Part shown: one piece after another, positions 52,657 to 60,749 of the stretch
Numbering within the stretch: position 1 is the first letter of the stretch
Layout: each line of letters starts with the position of its first letter
NCBI RefSeq assembly: GCF_003355155.1
Contig: NZ_CP031320.1
Coordinates: 1,722,369 to 1,786,368, forward strand
Length of the DNA stretch: 64,000 nt
Reading direction: 5' to 3'
Source of the DNA: Streptomyces armeniacus
Lineage (GTDB): Bacteria; Actinomycetota; Actinomycetes; Streptomycetales; Streptomycetaceae
Notes under the pieces: generated by a model
What the model was told of the DNA's origin: nothing
The model's input: only the letters and a program-made list of their open reading frames with translations
The model's database searches: none
Made by a program: the position numbers and the translations under genes

Positions 52657-53706
52657 TCAGTCGCGGGCCGCCGGTGCGGGGCTGCGCGTCGCGTACCAGA
52701 CCGTGCCGACCACCAGCGCGCTGCCGCCGATCTGGAACGCCGTCGGCCGCTCGGCCAGCGCCACCACCCCCACCAGGACGGCCAGTACGGGCTGGAGCAG
52801 CAGCAGCGCGGCGCCGACGTTCGGGGCCAGCCGGGGGAGTGCCGCACCGATCAGCAGCCACGTCAGCACCTGCCCGAACAGCGCCAGCGCGGCCAGCCAG
52901 CCCCACGCGGCCGCCGTGTCCGGCGGGTTGATGCCGGTCATCAGGCCGCCCAGGACGGCGGCCGCCCCCGCTGCCGCCGCCGTGGAGACGCACACCGGCA
53001 GCACCGTGTGCGTACGGCCGCCCGCGAGCCGGGTCAGGAAGAGGTACCCGGCGTACGAGACGCCCGCCGCCGTGCCGAACAGCACGCCCGTCACCGGGTC
53101 GCCGCTCCCGCCCGCGCCGCCGACCGCCCCGCTGGCGAGCGCGACGCCCGCGAGCATGACGGGGATCGCCAGCACGAACCGGACCGGCATCCGGGTGCCC
53201 GACACCAGCCGGGCGAGCAGCGGGAACACCACGACCTGGACGTTGAGCAGGACGGCCGAGATGGACGCGCCGAGGTTGAGCACGCAGGCCGACCAGAGCA
53301 CGAAGTCCACGCCGAGCAGCACGCCCGCCGCCGTGTCCAGCAGCAGGAGGCGGCGCGAACGGCCCCCGGCGCGCGCGTACTCCCGCAGCGCGAACGGCAC
53401 CAGCACCAGCAGCGCCAGCGCGCAGCGCAGGAACGCGGCCGTGCCCGCGTCGGCGCCGGACAGCTTCACGAACGCACCCGACGCCGCGGTGCACGCCGCG
53501 CCCGCCGTGAGCAGCACGACGGCGCGGGCGGGGACGGAGTGGGGCGCGGTGTGCGTACGCGGGAGCGCCTCCGCGCCCGTACGCGCCGCTGTGCCGGTGC
53601 CCGTACGCGCAGCCGCGTCCGTGCCCGCGGCCGTGCCCGCCTCCGTGCTCACGCCCGTGTCCATGTCCGTGCGCGCGCCGCCCGGGCGCTGGGATGCCGA
53701 TGCCAT
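52657..53706 (-). CDS. EamA/DMT-superfamily transporter
   Basis: A 349-residue membrane protein with ten hydrophobic segments in two repeats, as in the drug/metabolite transporter superfamily (RhaT/YdcZ types). The first repeat has ASGAFVKLSGADAGTAAFLRCALALLVLVPF, the second YLFLTRLAGGRT and QPVLAVLVGVVALAERPTAFQIGG, the usual final Glu-Arg-Pro. The N-terminal 50 residues are Thr/Ala/Gly-rich. Start ATG 53706 is chosen for codon type; a GTG at 53730 is possible. It is divergent from a LysR gene that probably controls it. Substrates may be amino acids or metabolites. Confidence 0.87.
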   Translation of the reverse strand: MASASQRPGGARTDMDTGVSTEAGTAAGTDAAARTGTGTAARTGAEALPRTHTAPHSVPARAVVLLTAGAACTAASGAFVKLSGADAGTAAFLRCALALLVLVPFALREYARAGGRSRRLLLLDTAAGVLLGVDFVLWSACVLNLGASISAVLLNVQVVVFPLLARLVSGTRMPVRFVLAIPVMLAGVALASGAVGGAGGSGDPVTGVLFGTAAGVSYAGYLFLTRLAGGRTHTVLPVCVSTAAAAGAAAVLGGLMTGINPPDTAAAWGWLAALALFGQVLTWLLIGAALPRLAPNVGAALLLLQPVLAVLVGVVALAERPTAFQIGGSALVVGTVWYATRSPAPAARD

Positions 53707-53739
53707 GTCCACCACTGTGGGGGCTGGCACCCGTAATCA

Positions 53740-53752
53740 AAAGCGACGCTTT
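53740..53752. promoter_or_regulatory. Palindrome in EamA-LysR divergent promoter
   Basis: AAAGCG and CGCTTT flank a single A in the 74-bp region between the two starts. LysR proteins bind interrupted palindromes in such divergent spacers; assignment rests on position. Confidence 0.5.
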
Positions 53753-53780
53753 CTGAAGGGATCCCGGTAGCATTTCTACC

Positions 53781-54677
53781 GTGTTCAGTGTCGACCGACT
53801 CCGCGCTCTCGTCGCCGTCGCCGCGCACGGCTCGATCGCACGGGCCGCGCGGGCCCTGCACGTGACGCCGTCCGGCGTCTCCCAGCAACTCGCCAAGCTG
53901 GAGCGGGAGTCCGGCCACCGGCTGCTGGAACCGGACGGCCGCAGCGTACGGCTCACGCACGCCGGGCGCGTCCTCACCGAGCACGCCGACCGCGTGCTCG
54001 GCCAGCTCACCGCCGCCGAGACGGACCTGGCCGACCTCCACGAGGAGATCCTCGGGCCGCTCCGGCTGGGCGGCGTGGGCAGCGCCCTCCGCACCCTGCT
54101 GCCCGGCGCGCTCGCCGACCTCACCCGCGAGCACCCCCGGCTGGCCCCGACCGTCTGCGACGGCGAGGCCATCGACATGCTGCCCCTGCTGCTCGCGGGC
54201 GATCTCGACCTGCTGGTCATCGAGAGCTGGAGCAACCGCCCCATCGCGCTGCCCGCCGGAGTCGCGTTCGAGACGCTCGTACGCGAGCACGTACGGGTCG
54301 CCCTCGCGGCCGGCCACCCGCTGGCCGGACGGGACACGGTGGACCTGGCCGAGCTGGCGGACGAGATGTGGGCCAGCTGCGCGCCCGGCACCGAGCCGCG
54401 AGAGGCCCTCGTACAGGCGGTGCGCGGGCGCGGCACCGAGCCGCGGATCCGCTACACCGTCGCCGAGTACACCACCCAGCTCGCCCTCGTCGAGGCCGGG
54501 CTGACCACCGCACTCGTCCCGGCGATGGCGGAGCGGCCCGCGCCGGACGGCGTCCGGTTCGTCGCCTGCGAGCCGGCGCTGGAACGGGAGGTGCTGGCGG
54601 CGTGGCGGGGAGGTTCGCGGAGTCCTATCATCCGTGCCTGTCTAGCCGCCCTCGCGCGGCATGTGCTGTCCTGCTGA
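53781..54677 (+). CDS. LysR-family transcriptional regulator
   Basis: A 298-residue LTTR. The N-terminal helix-turn-helix reads RLRALVAVAAHGSIARAARALHVTPSGVSQQLAKLE. The effector domain (about 90-290) has LDLLVIESWSNRP and AALVEAGLTTALVPAMAE-type strands (TQLALVEAGLTTALVP). It starts at a GTG without a clear ribosome site, shortly after the promoter region. The divergent EamA transporter gene is the classical target, and the deiodinase-like gene begins two bases after its stop, so regulator, exporter and enzyme may form one response unit. Confidence 0.94.
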   Translation: MFSVDRLRALVAVAAHGSIARAARALHVTPSGVSQQLAKLERESGHRLLEPDGRSVRLTHAGRVLTEHADRVLGQLTAAETDLADLHEEILGPLRLGGVGSALRTLLPGALADLTREHPRLAPTVCDGEAIDMLPLLLAGDLDLLVIESWSNRPIALPAGVAFETLVREHVRVALAAGHPLAGRDTVDLAELADEMWASCAPGTEPREALVQAVRGRGTEPRIRYTVAEYTTQLALVEAGLTTALVPAMAERPAPDGVRFVACEPALEREVLAAWRGGSRSPIIRACLAALARHVLSC

Positions 54678-54679
54678 CC

Positions 54680-55372
54680 ATGGTCCACACCAGTTCCCGC
54701 ACGAGTGACGGCCCCGGCGGCGGCGCGTACGCCACGGTCCCGCTGCGACCCATGACGGTCCCCGCCGACGAGGCCGAGGAGCGCGCCCGCGCGTTCTACG
54801 AGGTCATGTCCCGGCGGCGGACCGTACGCGACTTCGACGCGCGCCCGCTGCCCGACGGCGTACTGGAGTGGGCGGTCCGTACGGCGTCCACCGCGCCCAG
54901 CGGCGCCCACGTGCAGCCCTGGCGCTTCGTCGTCCTCACCGACCCGGCGCGGAAGACCCGACTCCGGGAGGCGGCCGAGGCGGAGGAGCGCGAGTTCTAC
55001 GGGCGCCGCGCCTCCGGGGAGTGGCTCGAAGCGCTCGCCCCGATCGGCACCGACGAGCACAAGCCGTTCCTGGAGGTCGCGCCCGCCGTCATCGTCGTCT
55101 TCGAGGTGCACAAGGGCCCGCACTCGCCCCGCCCGTACTACACGAAGGAGAGCGTCGGCATCGCCGTCGGCCTGCTGCTCGCGACCCTGCACCAGGCGGG
55201 TCTGGCGACCCTCACGCACACCCCGAGCCCGATGAGGTTCCTCAACGAGATCTGCGACCGCCCGCCCGAGGAGCGTGCGTCGTACGTCATCCCGGTCGGC
55301 TACCCGGCCCCGGACGTGCGCGTGCCGGACCTGCGGCGCAAGCCGCTGGACGAGGTGATGGTGCGGCTGTGA
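54680..55372 (+). CDS. Nitroreductase-fold flavoprotein, iodotyrosine-deiodinase-like
   Basis: A 230-residue FMN protein. [13 protein letters not shown] is the FMN-binding start of nitroreductases and [15 protein letters not shown] the next loop. Specific to the iodotyrosine deiodinase (IYD) branch, Glu103, Tyr107 and Lys128 have exactly the spacing of human Glu157, Tyr161 and Lys182, which bind the halotyrosine zwitterion; the C-terminus [12 protein letters not shown] also matches IYD. IYD removes iodide, bromide or chloride from halotyrosines reductively. No ribosome site is seen; translation is probably coupled to the LysR gene ending two bases earlier. Confidence 0.88.
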   Translation: MVHTSSRTSDGPGGGAYATVPLRPMTVPADEAEERARAFYEVMSRRRTVRDFDARPLPDGVLEWAVRTASTAPSGAHVQPWRFVVLTDPARKTRLREAAEAEEREFYGRRASGEWLEALAPIGTDEHKPFLEVAPAVIVVFEVHKGPHSPRPYYTKESVGIAVGLLLATLHQAGLATLTHTPSPMRFLNEICDRPPEERASYVIPVGYPAPDVRVPDLRRKPLDEVMVRL

Positions 55373-55398
55373 GACCGGCGCGCCCGGCACCGTGTGTC

Positions 55399-56586
55399 TC
55401 AGACGGGCCGCCCGTCCGCCATGACGAAGCGCACGTCCCGCAGCGCCTCGAGGTCCGCCAGCGGGTCGCCGCCCACCACCAGTAGGTCGGCCCGCAGGCC
55501 CGGCCGCAGCGCCCCCGTGTCGCCGTCGACGCCCAGGGCGCGGGCCGCCTCCGCGGTGGCCATGCCGAGCACCTGGGCGGGCGTGAACCCGAGATGGGTG
55601 AAGAAGCCGAGACTCGAGACGTAGTCGTCGAAGACGGCGTACGGCACTCCCGCGTCCGTGCCCGCGATCAGCCGTACGCCCTGCTCGCTCATCCAGCGCA
55701 CCCGCGCGAACATCTCCTCCGCGCGCTCCGGCCCGAACCGCTCCGCGAAACCACGCCAGTTGGGGCTCGGCGCCGGGCACACCCGGATGCCCCGCGCGGC
55801 GATCTCGGCGACGAGCTCCTCCCGTACGTCGAACCCGCCCCGCGCCAGCCACGTGCAGTGCTCGATGGTGTCCACGCCCGCCGCCACCGCCGCGGCGATG
55901 CCGTCCGTGCCGTGCGCGTGCGCGGCGACGGGCAGCCCCGCCGCCGCGGCCTCCCGTACGACGAGCCGCAGCTCGTCGGGCGTGAACTGCGGCTCCCAGA
56001 CGGCCGGTCCGCCCGCCGTGATCCCGCCGCCGGTCGCCATGACCTTGATGACGTCGGCGCCCCCCTCCGCGTTCCGCCGGACCAGCTCGCGGATGGCGGC
56101 CTTGCCGGACACCTCGCCGCCGAGGAACCAGCAGTGCCCGCCCGGCGGGGTCAGCGGCGTGCCCGCGGCCAGCACGCGCGGCCCGCGCACCGCGCCGTCC
56201 GCGACGGCCCGGCGCAGCCGCAGCGCGAGGCCGTCCCGGTCGCCGAGGTCCCGTACGGTCGTGACGCCCGTACGCAGCATCCGCTCCGCCCGCGCCGCCA
56301 TGTCCAGGATCAGGCCGGTGCCGTCGACCTCCTGGACGGCGGTCGCCGGGTCGGCGCCCGCGTCGAACGCGAGGTGCACGTGGCAGTCGATGAGGCCGGG
56401 CAGCAGGGTCGCGCCGGGAAAGTCCAGCCGCGCGAGATCCCGTACGCCGGTGCCCGCCCCGGCCTCGATCTCCGCACGCTCGCCCGCGGCGGCGACGCGT
56501 CCGTCCCGTACGAGCACCGCACCGTCGGTGACGGGCGCCTGACCCGCCGCCGTGAGAACGCGCCCGGCTGACAGGAGGAAGTCCAT
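55399..56586 (-). CDS. Amidohydrolase (Xaa-Pro dipeptidase/imidazolonepropionase-like)
   Basis: A 395-residue metal-dependent amidohydrolase. Metal ligands and motifs are in place: GLIDCHVHLAF (HxH), GADVIKVMATGGGI (bridging Lys), AHAHGTDGIAAAV and TIEHCTWL (third and fourth His), and LIAGTDAGVPY (catalytic Asp). The composite N- and C-terminal strands (GRVLTAAGQ; LRPGLRADLLVVGGDPL) are typical. This branch includes Sgx9260-like proline dipeptidases/prolidases; organophosphate or carboxypeptidase activity is possible. It is convergent with the deiodinase-like gene, 26 bp apart. The start at 56586 lacks a clear ribosome site. Confidence 0.9.
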   Translation of the reverse strand: MDFLLSAGRVLTAAGQAPVTDGAVLVRDGRVAAAGERAEIEAGAGTGVRDLARLDFPGATLLPGLIDCHVHLAFDAGADPATAVQEVDGTGLILDMAARAERMLRTGVTTVRDLGDRDGLALRLRRAVADGAVRGPRVLAAGTPLTPPGGHCWFLGGEVSGKAAIRELVRRNAEGGADVIKVMATGGGITAGGPAVWEPQFTPDELRLVVREAAAAGLPVAAHAHGTDGIAAAVAAGVDTIEHCTWLARGGFDVREELVAEIAARGIRVCPAPSPNWRGFAERFGPERAEEMFARVRWMSEQGVRLIAGTDAGVPYAVFDDYVSSLGFFTHLGFTPAQVLGMATAEAARALGVDGDTGALRPGLRADLLVVGGDPLADLEALRDVRFVMADGRPV

Positions 56587-56957
56587 GCGGCCACACACTA
56601 GATCACGCGGGGGCGTCGCCGGGCGGAGCACGGAACGTGCCGCAGCGCGCGTGCCCGCCCACTCCCTGGGGCGGGAACGCACGCGTGCGGGAAGGCGAGA
56701 ACGCCGGGGCCCCGCCCGTTGCGCGCACTCCAACACCACCTCACCGGACCGGAGTTGCCGCGCGTGCGGGTCACTCTATAGCCCGCGCGCGCCCGTACGA
56801 GTGCGGAGCGGTCACCGCCGTGTGAACAGGTCGCGACAAGAGTGCGAAGGGTTCCGGCGGGACGCGGCGGGCGGCGGTACGTGCGTACGTGCCCTTTACT
56901 CGCTTGCCAGTTCGCAGCGACCCTGCAGTAGGGGGACCGCTGCGACGGGAGGGCCCC
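56587..56957. other. Divergent intergenic region
   Basis: About 370 bp between the amidohydrolase start and the 37-residue membrane protein. I see no gene or strong repeat; it should hold both promoters, but no convincing -35/-10 pair is evident. Confidence 0.4.
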
Positions 56958-57071
56958 ATGGACGGCAAGCACCGGTTACCCGGCAGCCGCGGGGTGGCGG
57001 TGGCCATGCTCGTGCTCACCGCGATCACCGTGCTGGGCGCGCTGGTCATGGTCTGGCGCCTGACCGCCTGA
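56958..57071 (+). CDS. 37-residue single-span membrane protein
   Basis: A very short gene with good signals: GGGAGGG four bases before the ATG and a stop followed by repeated CTGACCGC units. The protein has a short basic start (MDGKHRLPGSRG) and one hydrophobic helix (AVAMLVLTAITVLGALVMVW). Homologous mini-proteins are likely in other streptomycetes; function unknown. Confidence 0.6.
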   Translation: MDGKHRLPGSRGVAVAMLVLTAITVLGALVMVWRLTA

Positions 57072-57130
57072 CCGCCTGACCGCCTGACCGGCTGACCGGA
57101 CCGGCCGATGGGCGGGCATCGCCGCTTCGA

Positions 57131-57154
57131 GCCCGTCCGGCGGTTGAGGACGGA
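57131..57154 (+). repeat. Single copy of CCCGTCCGGCG repeat
   Basis: CCCGTCCGGCGGTTGAGGAC, one substitution from the family core. It has no inverted partner here; it lies 60 bp past the small membrane-protein gene. Confidence 0.8.
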
Positions 57155-57227
57155 CAGGGGCGGCCACGGCCCGGTGACACGCTGATCGCGCCGGAATATT
57201 CGCGCGCAGCCCACCCCGCACTTCGCC

Positions 57228-57233
57228 TAAGAT
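57228..57233 (+). promoter_or_regulatory. -10 TAAGAT, probable leaderless promoter
   Basis: TAAGAT ends nine bases before the GTG of the second ABC-F gene and no ribosome site lies between, so transcription probably begins at or just before the start codon. Confidence 0.45.
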
Positions 57234-57242
57234 CGGCGAATT

Positions 57243-58877
57243 GTGTCTGCCACCCTCGTCGCCAAGGATCTCGCCGCCGGCCACGGCGACCGTTCGCTGT
57301 TCTCCGGACTCGACCTGGTGGTCGGCCCCGGCGACGTCATCGGGCTCGTAGGGGTCAACGGCGCGGGCAAGTCCACCCTGCTGCGGATGCTGGCCGGGCT
57401 GGCCGAGGCGGAGGAGGGCACCGTACGGCTGAGCCCACCCGCCGCCACCGTCGGCCATCTGCCGCAGGAGCCGGACCGGCGCCCCGGCGAGACCGTACGC
57501 GGCTTCCTCGCGCGGCGCACCGGCGTGGCGGACGCGGAGGCGGCGCTGGAGGCGGGGACCCGGCAGCTGTCCGAGGGCCAGCCCGGCGGGGAGGACGCGT
57601 ACGCCGTCGCGCTGGAGCGCTGGCTCGCGCTCGGCGCCGCCGACCTGGAGGAGCGGGCCGCCGAGGTGACCGCCCAACTCGGCCTCGACACCGGCCTCGA
57701 CCGCCCGATGACCGCGCTCTCCGGCGGCCAGGCCGCCCGCGCGTCCCTTGCCTCGCTGCTGCTCAGCCGCTACGACATCTTCCTGCTCGACGAGCCCACC
57801 AACGACCTCGACCTGGACGGACTGGCCAGGCTGGAGACGTTCATGGGCGGCCTCCGCGCGGGCACCGTGCTGGTCAGCCACGACCGCGAGTTCCTCGCCC
57901 GTACGGTCACCAGCGTCCTCGAACTCGACCTGGCCCAGCAGCAGGTGTCCCTCTTCGGCGGCGGCTACCAGTCGTATCTCGACGAGCGCGAGCGCGCGCG
58001 GCGGCAGGCCCGCGAGGAGTACGAGGAGTACGCCGGCACGCGCGCCGACCTGGAGGCGCGGGCGCGCAGGCAGCGCGGCTGGATGGAGAAGGGCGTACGC
58101 AACGCGCGGCGCAAGATGAGCGACAACGACAAGATCGGCCGGAACGCCCGCGTCGAGGCCACCGAGAAGCAGGCCGCCAAGGCGCGCCAGACGGACCGGA
58201 TGATCGAACGGCTGGAGACCGTCGAGGAGCCCCGCAAGGAGTGGGAGCTCCGCATGGACATCGCGGACGCGCCCCGCTCCGGCGCCGTCGTGGCCACCCT
58301 CCGCGGGGCCGAAGTCCGGCGCGGCGACTTCCGCTTCGGGCCCGTCGACCTCCAGCTCGACTGGCGCGACCGGGTGGCCGTGACCGGGGCCAACGGCTCC
58401 GGCAAGTCGACGCTGCTCGCCGTCCTCCTCGGCCGACTGCCGCTGGACGCGGGCGCGGCGGTGCTCGGTTCGGGCGTGCGCATCGGCGAGATCGACCAGG
58501 CGCGGCGGCTGTTCTACGGCGAGGAGTCGCTGCTCGACGCCTTCGGTGCCGCCGCGGAGCTCCAGCCCGCCGAAGCCCGTACGCTGCTCGCCAAGTTCGG
58601 GCTCAAGGCGGAGCACGTCCTGCGGTCCGCGGCGACCCTGTCACCCGGCGAACGCACCCGTGCGGCGCTTGCCCTGCTCCAGGGGCGCGGCGTCAACCTG
58701 CTGGTCCTGGACGAGCCCACGAACCACCTCGACCTCCCGGCCATCGAGCAGCTCGAAGCGGCGCTCGCCGCGTACGAGGGAACGCTGCTGCTGGTCACCC
58801 ACGACCGGCGGATGCTCGACGCGGTGCACACCACGCGGCGGCTTGAGGTCGCGGAAGGCCGCGTCACCGAACGGTGA
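57243..58877 (+). CDS. ABC-F family ATPase
   Basis: A 544-residue protein with two ABC domains. Walker A motifs are [12 protein letters not shown] and GANGSGKSTLLA; signatures are LSGGQAAR and the altered LSPGERTR; Walker B motifs are FLLDEPTNDLD and LVLDEPTNHLD. The linker (about 245-335) is long, basic and helical (RRQAREEYEEYAGTRADLEARARRQRGW). No membrane segments. It resembles the housekeeping ABC-F group common in actinobacteria, acting on ribosomes; antibiotic protection cannot be excluded. It shares little with the ABC-F gene at 50743 beyond the family. Confidence 0.93.
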   Translation: MSATLVAKDLAAGHGDRSLFSGLDLVVGPGDVIGLVGVNGAGKSTLLRMLAGLAEAEEGTVRLSPPAATVGHLPQEPDRRPGETVRGFLARRTGVADAEAALEAGTRQLSEGQPGGEDAYAVALERWLALGAADLEERAAEVTAQLGLDTGLDRPMTALSGGQAARASLASLLLSRYDIFLLDEPTNDLDLDGLARLETFMGGLRAGTVLVSHDREFLARTVTSVLELDLAQQQVSLFGGGYQSYLDERERARRQAREEYEEYAGTRADLEARARRQRGWMEKGVRNARRKMSDNDKIGRNARVEATEKQAAKARQTDRMIERLETVEEPRKEWELRMDIADAPRSGAVVATLRGAEVRRGDFRFGPVDLQLDWRDRVAVTGANGSGKSTLLAVLLGRLPLDAGAAVLGSGVRIGEIDQARRLFYGEESLLDAFGAAAELQPAEARTLLAKFGLKAEHVLRSAATLSPGERTRAALALLQGRGVNLLVLDEPTNHLDLPAIEQLEAALAAYEGTLLLVTHDRRMLDAVHTTRRLEVAEGRVTER

Positions 58878-58961
58878 GGCGGACGCCGGCCCGGCCCGCG
58901 GACGCGGTCGGCGCGCGGCTGCCGGACCTCGTACGGCTGCGGGCCCTCGGACAGCCGCCGG

Positions 58962-59933
58962 TCAGCCCGCCGCGCGGGCCGCCTTGCGCGCGTTGCGCGC
59001 CGCGAGCCGCTCGTCGAACTTGCGGGCCTCGCCGTCCAGTCCGGTCATGAACAGGCCCAGTTCCTCCTGCGCCTTCAGCCCTTCCGGGCCGAGGCCGCCG
59101 ATCTCCATCACCTTGAGGTAGCGCAGCACCGGCTGGATCACGTCGTCGTGGTGGATACGGAGGTTGTAGATCCCGCCGATGGCGATACGGGCGGCGGCGC
59201 GTTCGAAGCCGGGCATGCCGTGGCCCGGCATCCGGAACTGCACGACCACGTCCCGTACGGCCTGCATCGTCAGATCCGGCGCGAGCTCGAAGGCGGCGGC
59301 CAGCAGGTTGCGGTAGAAGACCATGTGCAGGTTCTCGTCCGTGGCGATACGGGCGAGCATCCGGTCGCAGACCGGATCGCCGGACTGGTGGCCGGTGTTG
59401 CGGTGCGAGACGCGGGTCGCCAGCTCCTGGAACGCGACGTACGCGACCGAGTGCAGCATGCTGTGCGCGTTGTCGGACTCGAAGCCCTCCGACATGTGCG
59501 CCATCCGCAGCTTCTCCAGCTCCACCGGGTCGACCGCGCGGGACGCCAGCAGGTAGTCGCGCATGACGATCCCGTGCCGCCCCTCCTCGGCGGTCCACCG
59601 GTGCACCCAGGTGCCCCAGGCGCCGTCGCGGCCGAAGAGGGAGGCGATCTCGTGGTGGTACGAGGGGAGGTTGTCCTCGGTGAGCAGGTTGACCACGAGG
59701 GCGACGCGGCCGACGTCGGTCACCTTCGACTGGTCCGGCGTCCACGCCTCGCCCTCGAGCGGGCCGTCGAAGTCACGGGCGTCGCTCCACGGCACGTACT
59801 GGTGCGGCATCCAGTCTCTGGCCACCGACAGGTGCCGGTTGAGCTCCTTCTCCACCACCTCTTCCAGTGCGTAGAGCAGACGGGCGTCCGTCCACTGGTC
59901 CGTACCTGCGTGCTGTGTGGTGGTGGGGCTCAC
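58962..59933 (-). CDS. desA: Acyl-ACP desaturase (ferritin-like di-iron)
   Basis: A 323-residue soluble stearoyl-ACP-type desaturase, inserting a double bond into ACP-bound fatty acids using O2 and a reduced ferredoxin. The di-iron ligands are visible in NLLTEDNLPSYH, TAEEGRHGIVMRDYL (ExxRH with Gly instead of Asn) and ATDENLHMVFYRNL (DENxH); WVHRWTAEEGRH is characteristic of the actinobacterial FAB2 family. The GTG at 59933 follows AGGAG. The operator-like palindrome over its promoter suggests control by a fatty-acid-responsive TetR-type repressor, as is common for desaturase genes. Confidence 0.93.
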   Translation of the reverse strand: MSPTTTQHAGTDQWTDARLLYALEEVVEKELNRHLSVARDWMPHQYVPWSDARDFDGPLEGEAWTPDQSKVTDVGRVALVVNLLTEDNLPSYHHEIASLFGRDGAWGTWVHRWTAEEGRHGIVMRDYLLASRAVDPVELEKLRMAHMSEGFESDNAHSMLHSVAYVAFQELATRVSHRNTGHQSGDPVCDRMLARIATDENLHMVFYRNLLAAAFELAPDLTMQAVRDVVVQFRMPGHGMPGFERAAARIAIGGIYNLRIHHDDVIQPVLRYLKVMEIGGLGPEGLKAQEELGLFMTGLDGEARKFDERLAARNARKAARAAG

Positions 59934-60242
59934 GGCGGCTCCTGACAAGAGGGGACGGTGGGGCGAGCGGGAGGCGCCCCGCACGGGGCGACACTTACGG
60001 TGCCGTAGGTTACGACACCGTAAGTTGATGTGCCCGGATATGGCAAGGCGATCATTACGGGCGCGCGCGACGCGGCAGGCCACGGAGCCGCCCGTGAACG
60101 CGGCTGTGGCAAACGTCTCGCCGCGCGCGGTCGCCGCGCGTTCGTGTCCCGTCGCGTGATCCGGCGTCGCCGCAGAAGACCCGGGCGGCACGGCCGACGC
60201 GCTCCTGCGATTCTCCGGGTCGTGGCGCACTAGGGTCGCGGC
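59934..60242. other. Divergent region of desaturase and GGCT genes
   Basis: About 309 bp. It holds the desaturase promoter/operator (59993-60046); the rest up to the GGCT-like gene shows nothing I can name. Confidence 0.5.
59993..60046 (-). promoter_or_regulatory. Desaturase promoter with perfect inverted operator
   Basis: ACTTACGGTG (59993-60002) and CACCGTAAGT (60016-60025) are perfect ten-base inverted repeats with a 13-base spacer holding further TACG/CGTA symmetry. On the minus strand a promoter TTGCCA-N18-TACGGT (-35 at 60046-60041, -10 at 60022-60017) overlaps one arm, so a bound protein would repress. Confidence 0.7.
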
Positions 60243-60641
60243 ATGACCGGCCGCGGTGAACCCCTCTTCGTGTACGGCACGCTCCGCTTCCCCCAGGTGC
60301 TGCGCGCCCTCCTGGGGCGCGTGCCGGAGAACAGCGCGGCCGCGGCCGCAGGCTGGCGGGCCGCGGCTCTCGCGGGGCACGTCTACCCCGGACTCGTGCC
60401 CGCGCCGGGAGCCACCGTCGAGGGGCTGCTGCTCACCGGGCTGTCGGCGGGGGAGCGCGACGTGCTCGACGCCTTCGAGGGCCCCGAGTACGAACCGCGG
60501 CCCGTCGAGCTGGCCGACGGGCGGCGGGCGTCGGCGTACGTCTGGCGGGGCGGCGGGGTGCTCGACGCGGGCTGGGACGCGGCCGCCTTCGCCCGGCGTG
60601 AGCTGGCCGCCTATGCGGCCGCCCTCGGGCGAACCGGCTGA
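60243..60641 (+). CDS. Gamma-glutamylcyclotransferase-fold (AIG2-like) protein
   Basis: A 132-residue GGCT-like protein. FVYGTLRFPQVLRALLG is the substrate loop, YPGLVPAPGATVEGLLL follows, and the catalytic Glu sits in LDAFEGPEYEPRPVEL. The family splits gamma-glutamyl amines or dipeptides to 5-oxoproline, or handles other small amides. An oxoprolinase-family gene occurs 38 kb upstream in this window, but the distance gives no reason to link them. It is convergent with tex, and a terminator lies between. Confidence 0.88.
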   Translation: MTGRGEPLFVYGTLRFPQVLRALLGRVPENSAAAAAGWRAAALAGHVYPGLVPAPGATVEGLLLTGLSAGERDVLDAFEGPEYEPRPVELADGRRASAYVWRGGGVLDAGWDAAAFARRELAAYAAALGRTG

Positions 60642-60705
60642 ACCGGCCGGGCCAGCCGGGACCGTTGCTCCCGGTGAGCCCGTCTCCCGGTGGTCCGTTG
60701 CTCGC

Positions 60706-60742
60706 GGCGGTGTCCGCGGGCCGGGAGCCCGCGGACACCGCC
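60706..60742. terminator. Perfect 16-bp hairpin between convergent genes
   Basis: GGCGGTGTCCGCGGGC, loop CGGGA, then the exact complement, between the GGCT-like gene and tex. A strong bidirectional terminator. Confidence 0.88.
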
Positions 60743-60749
60743 ACCGCGG

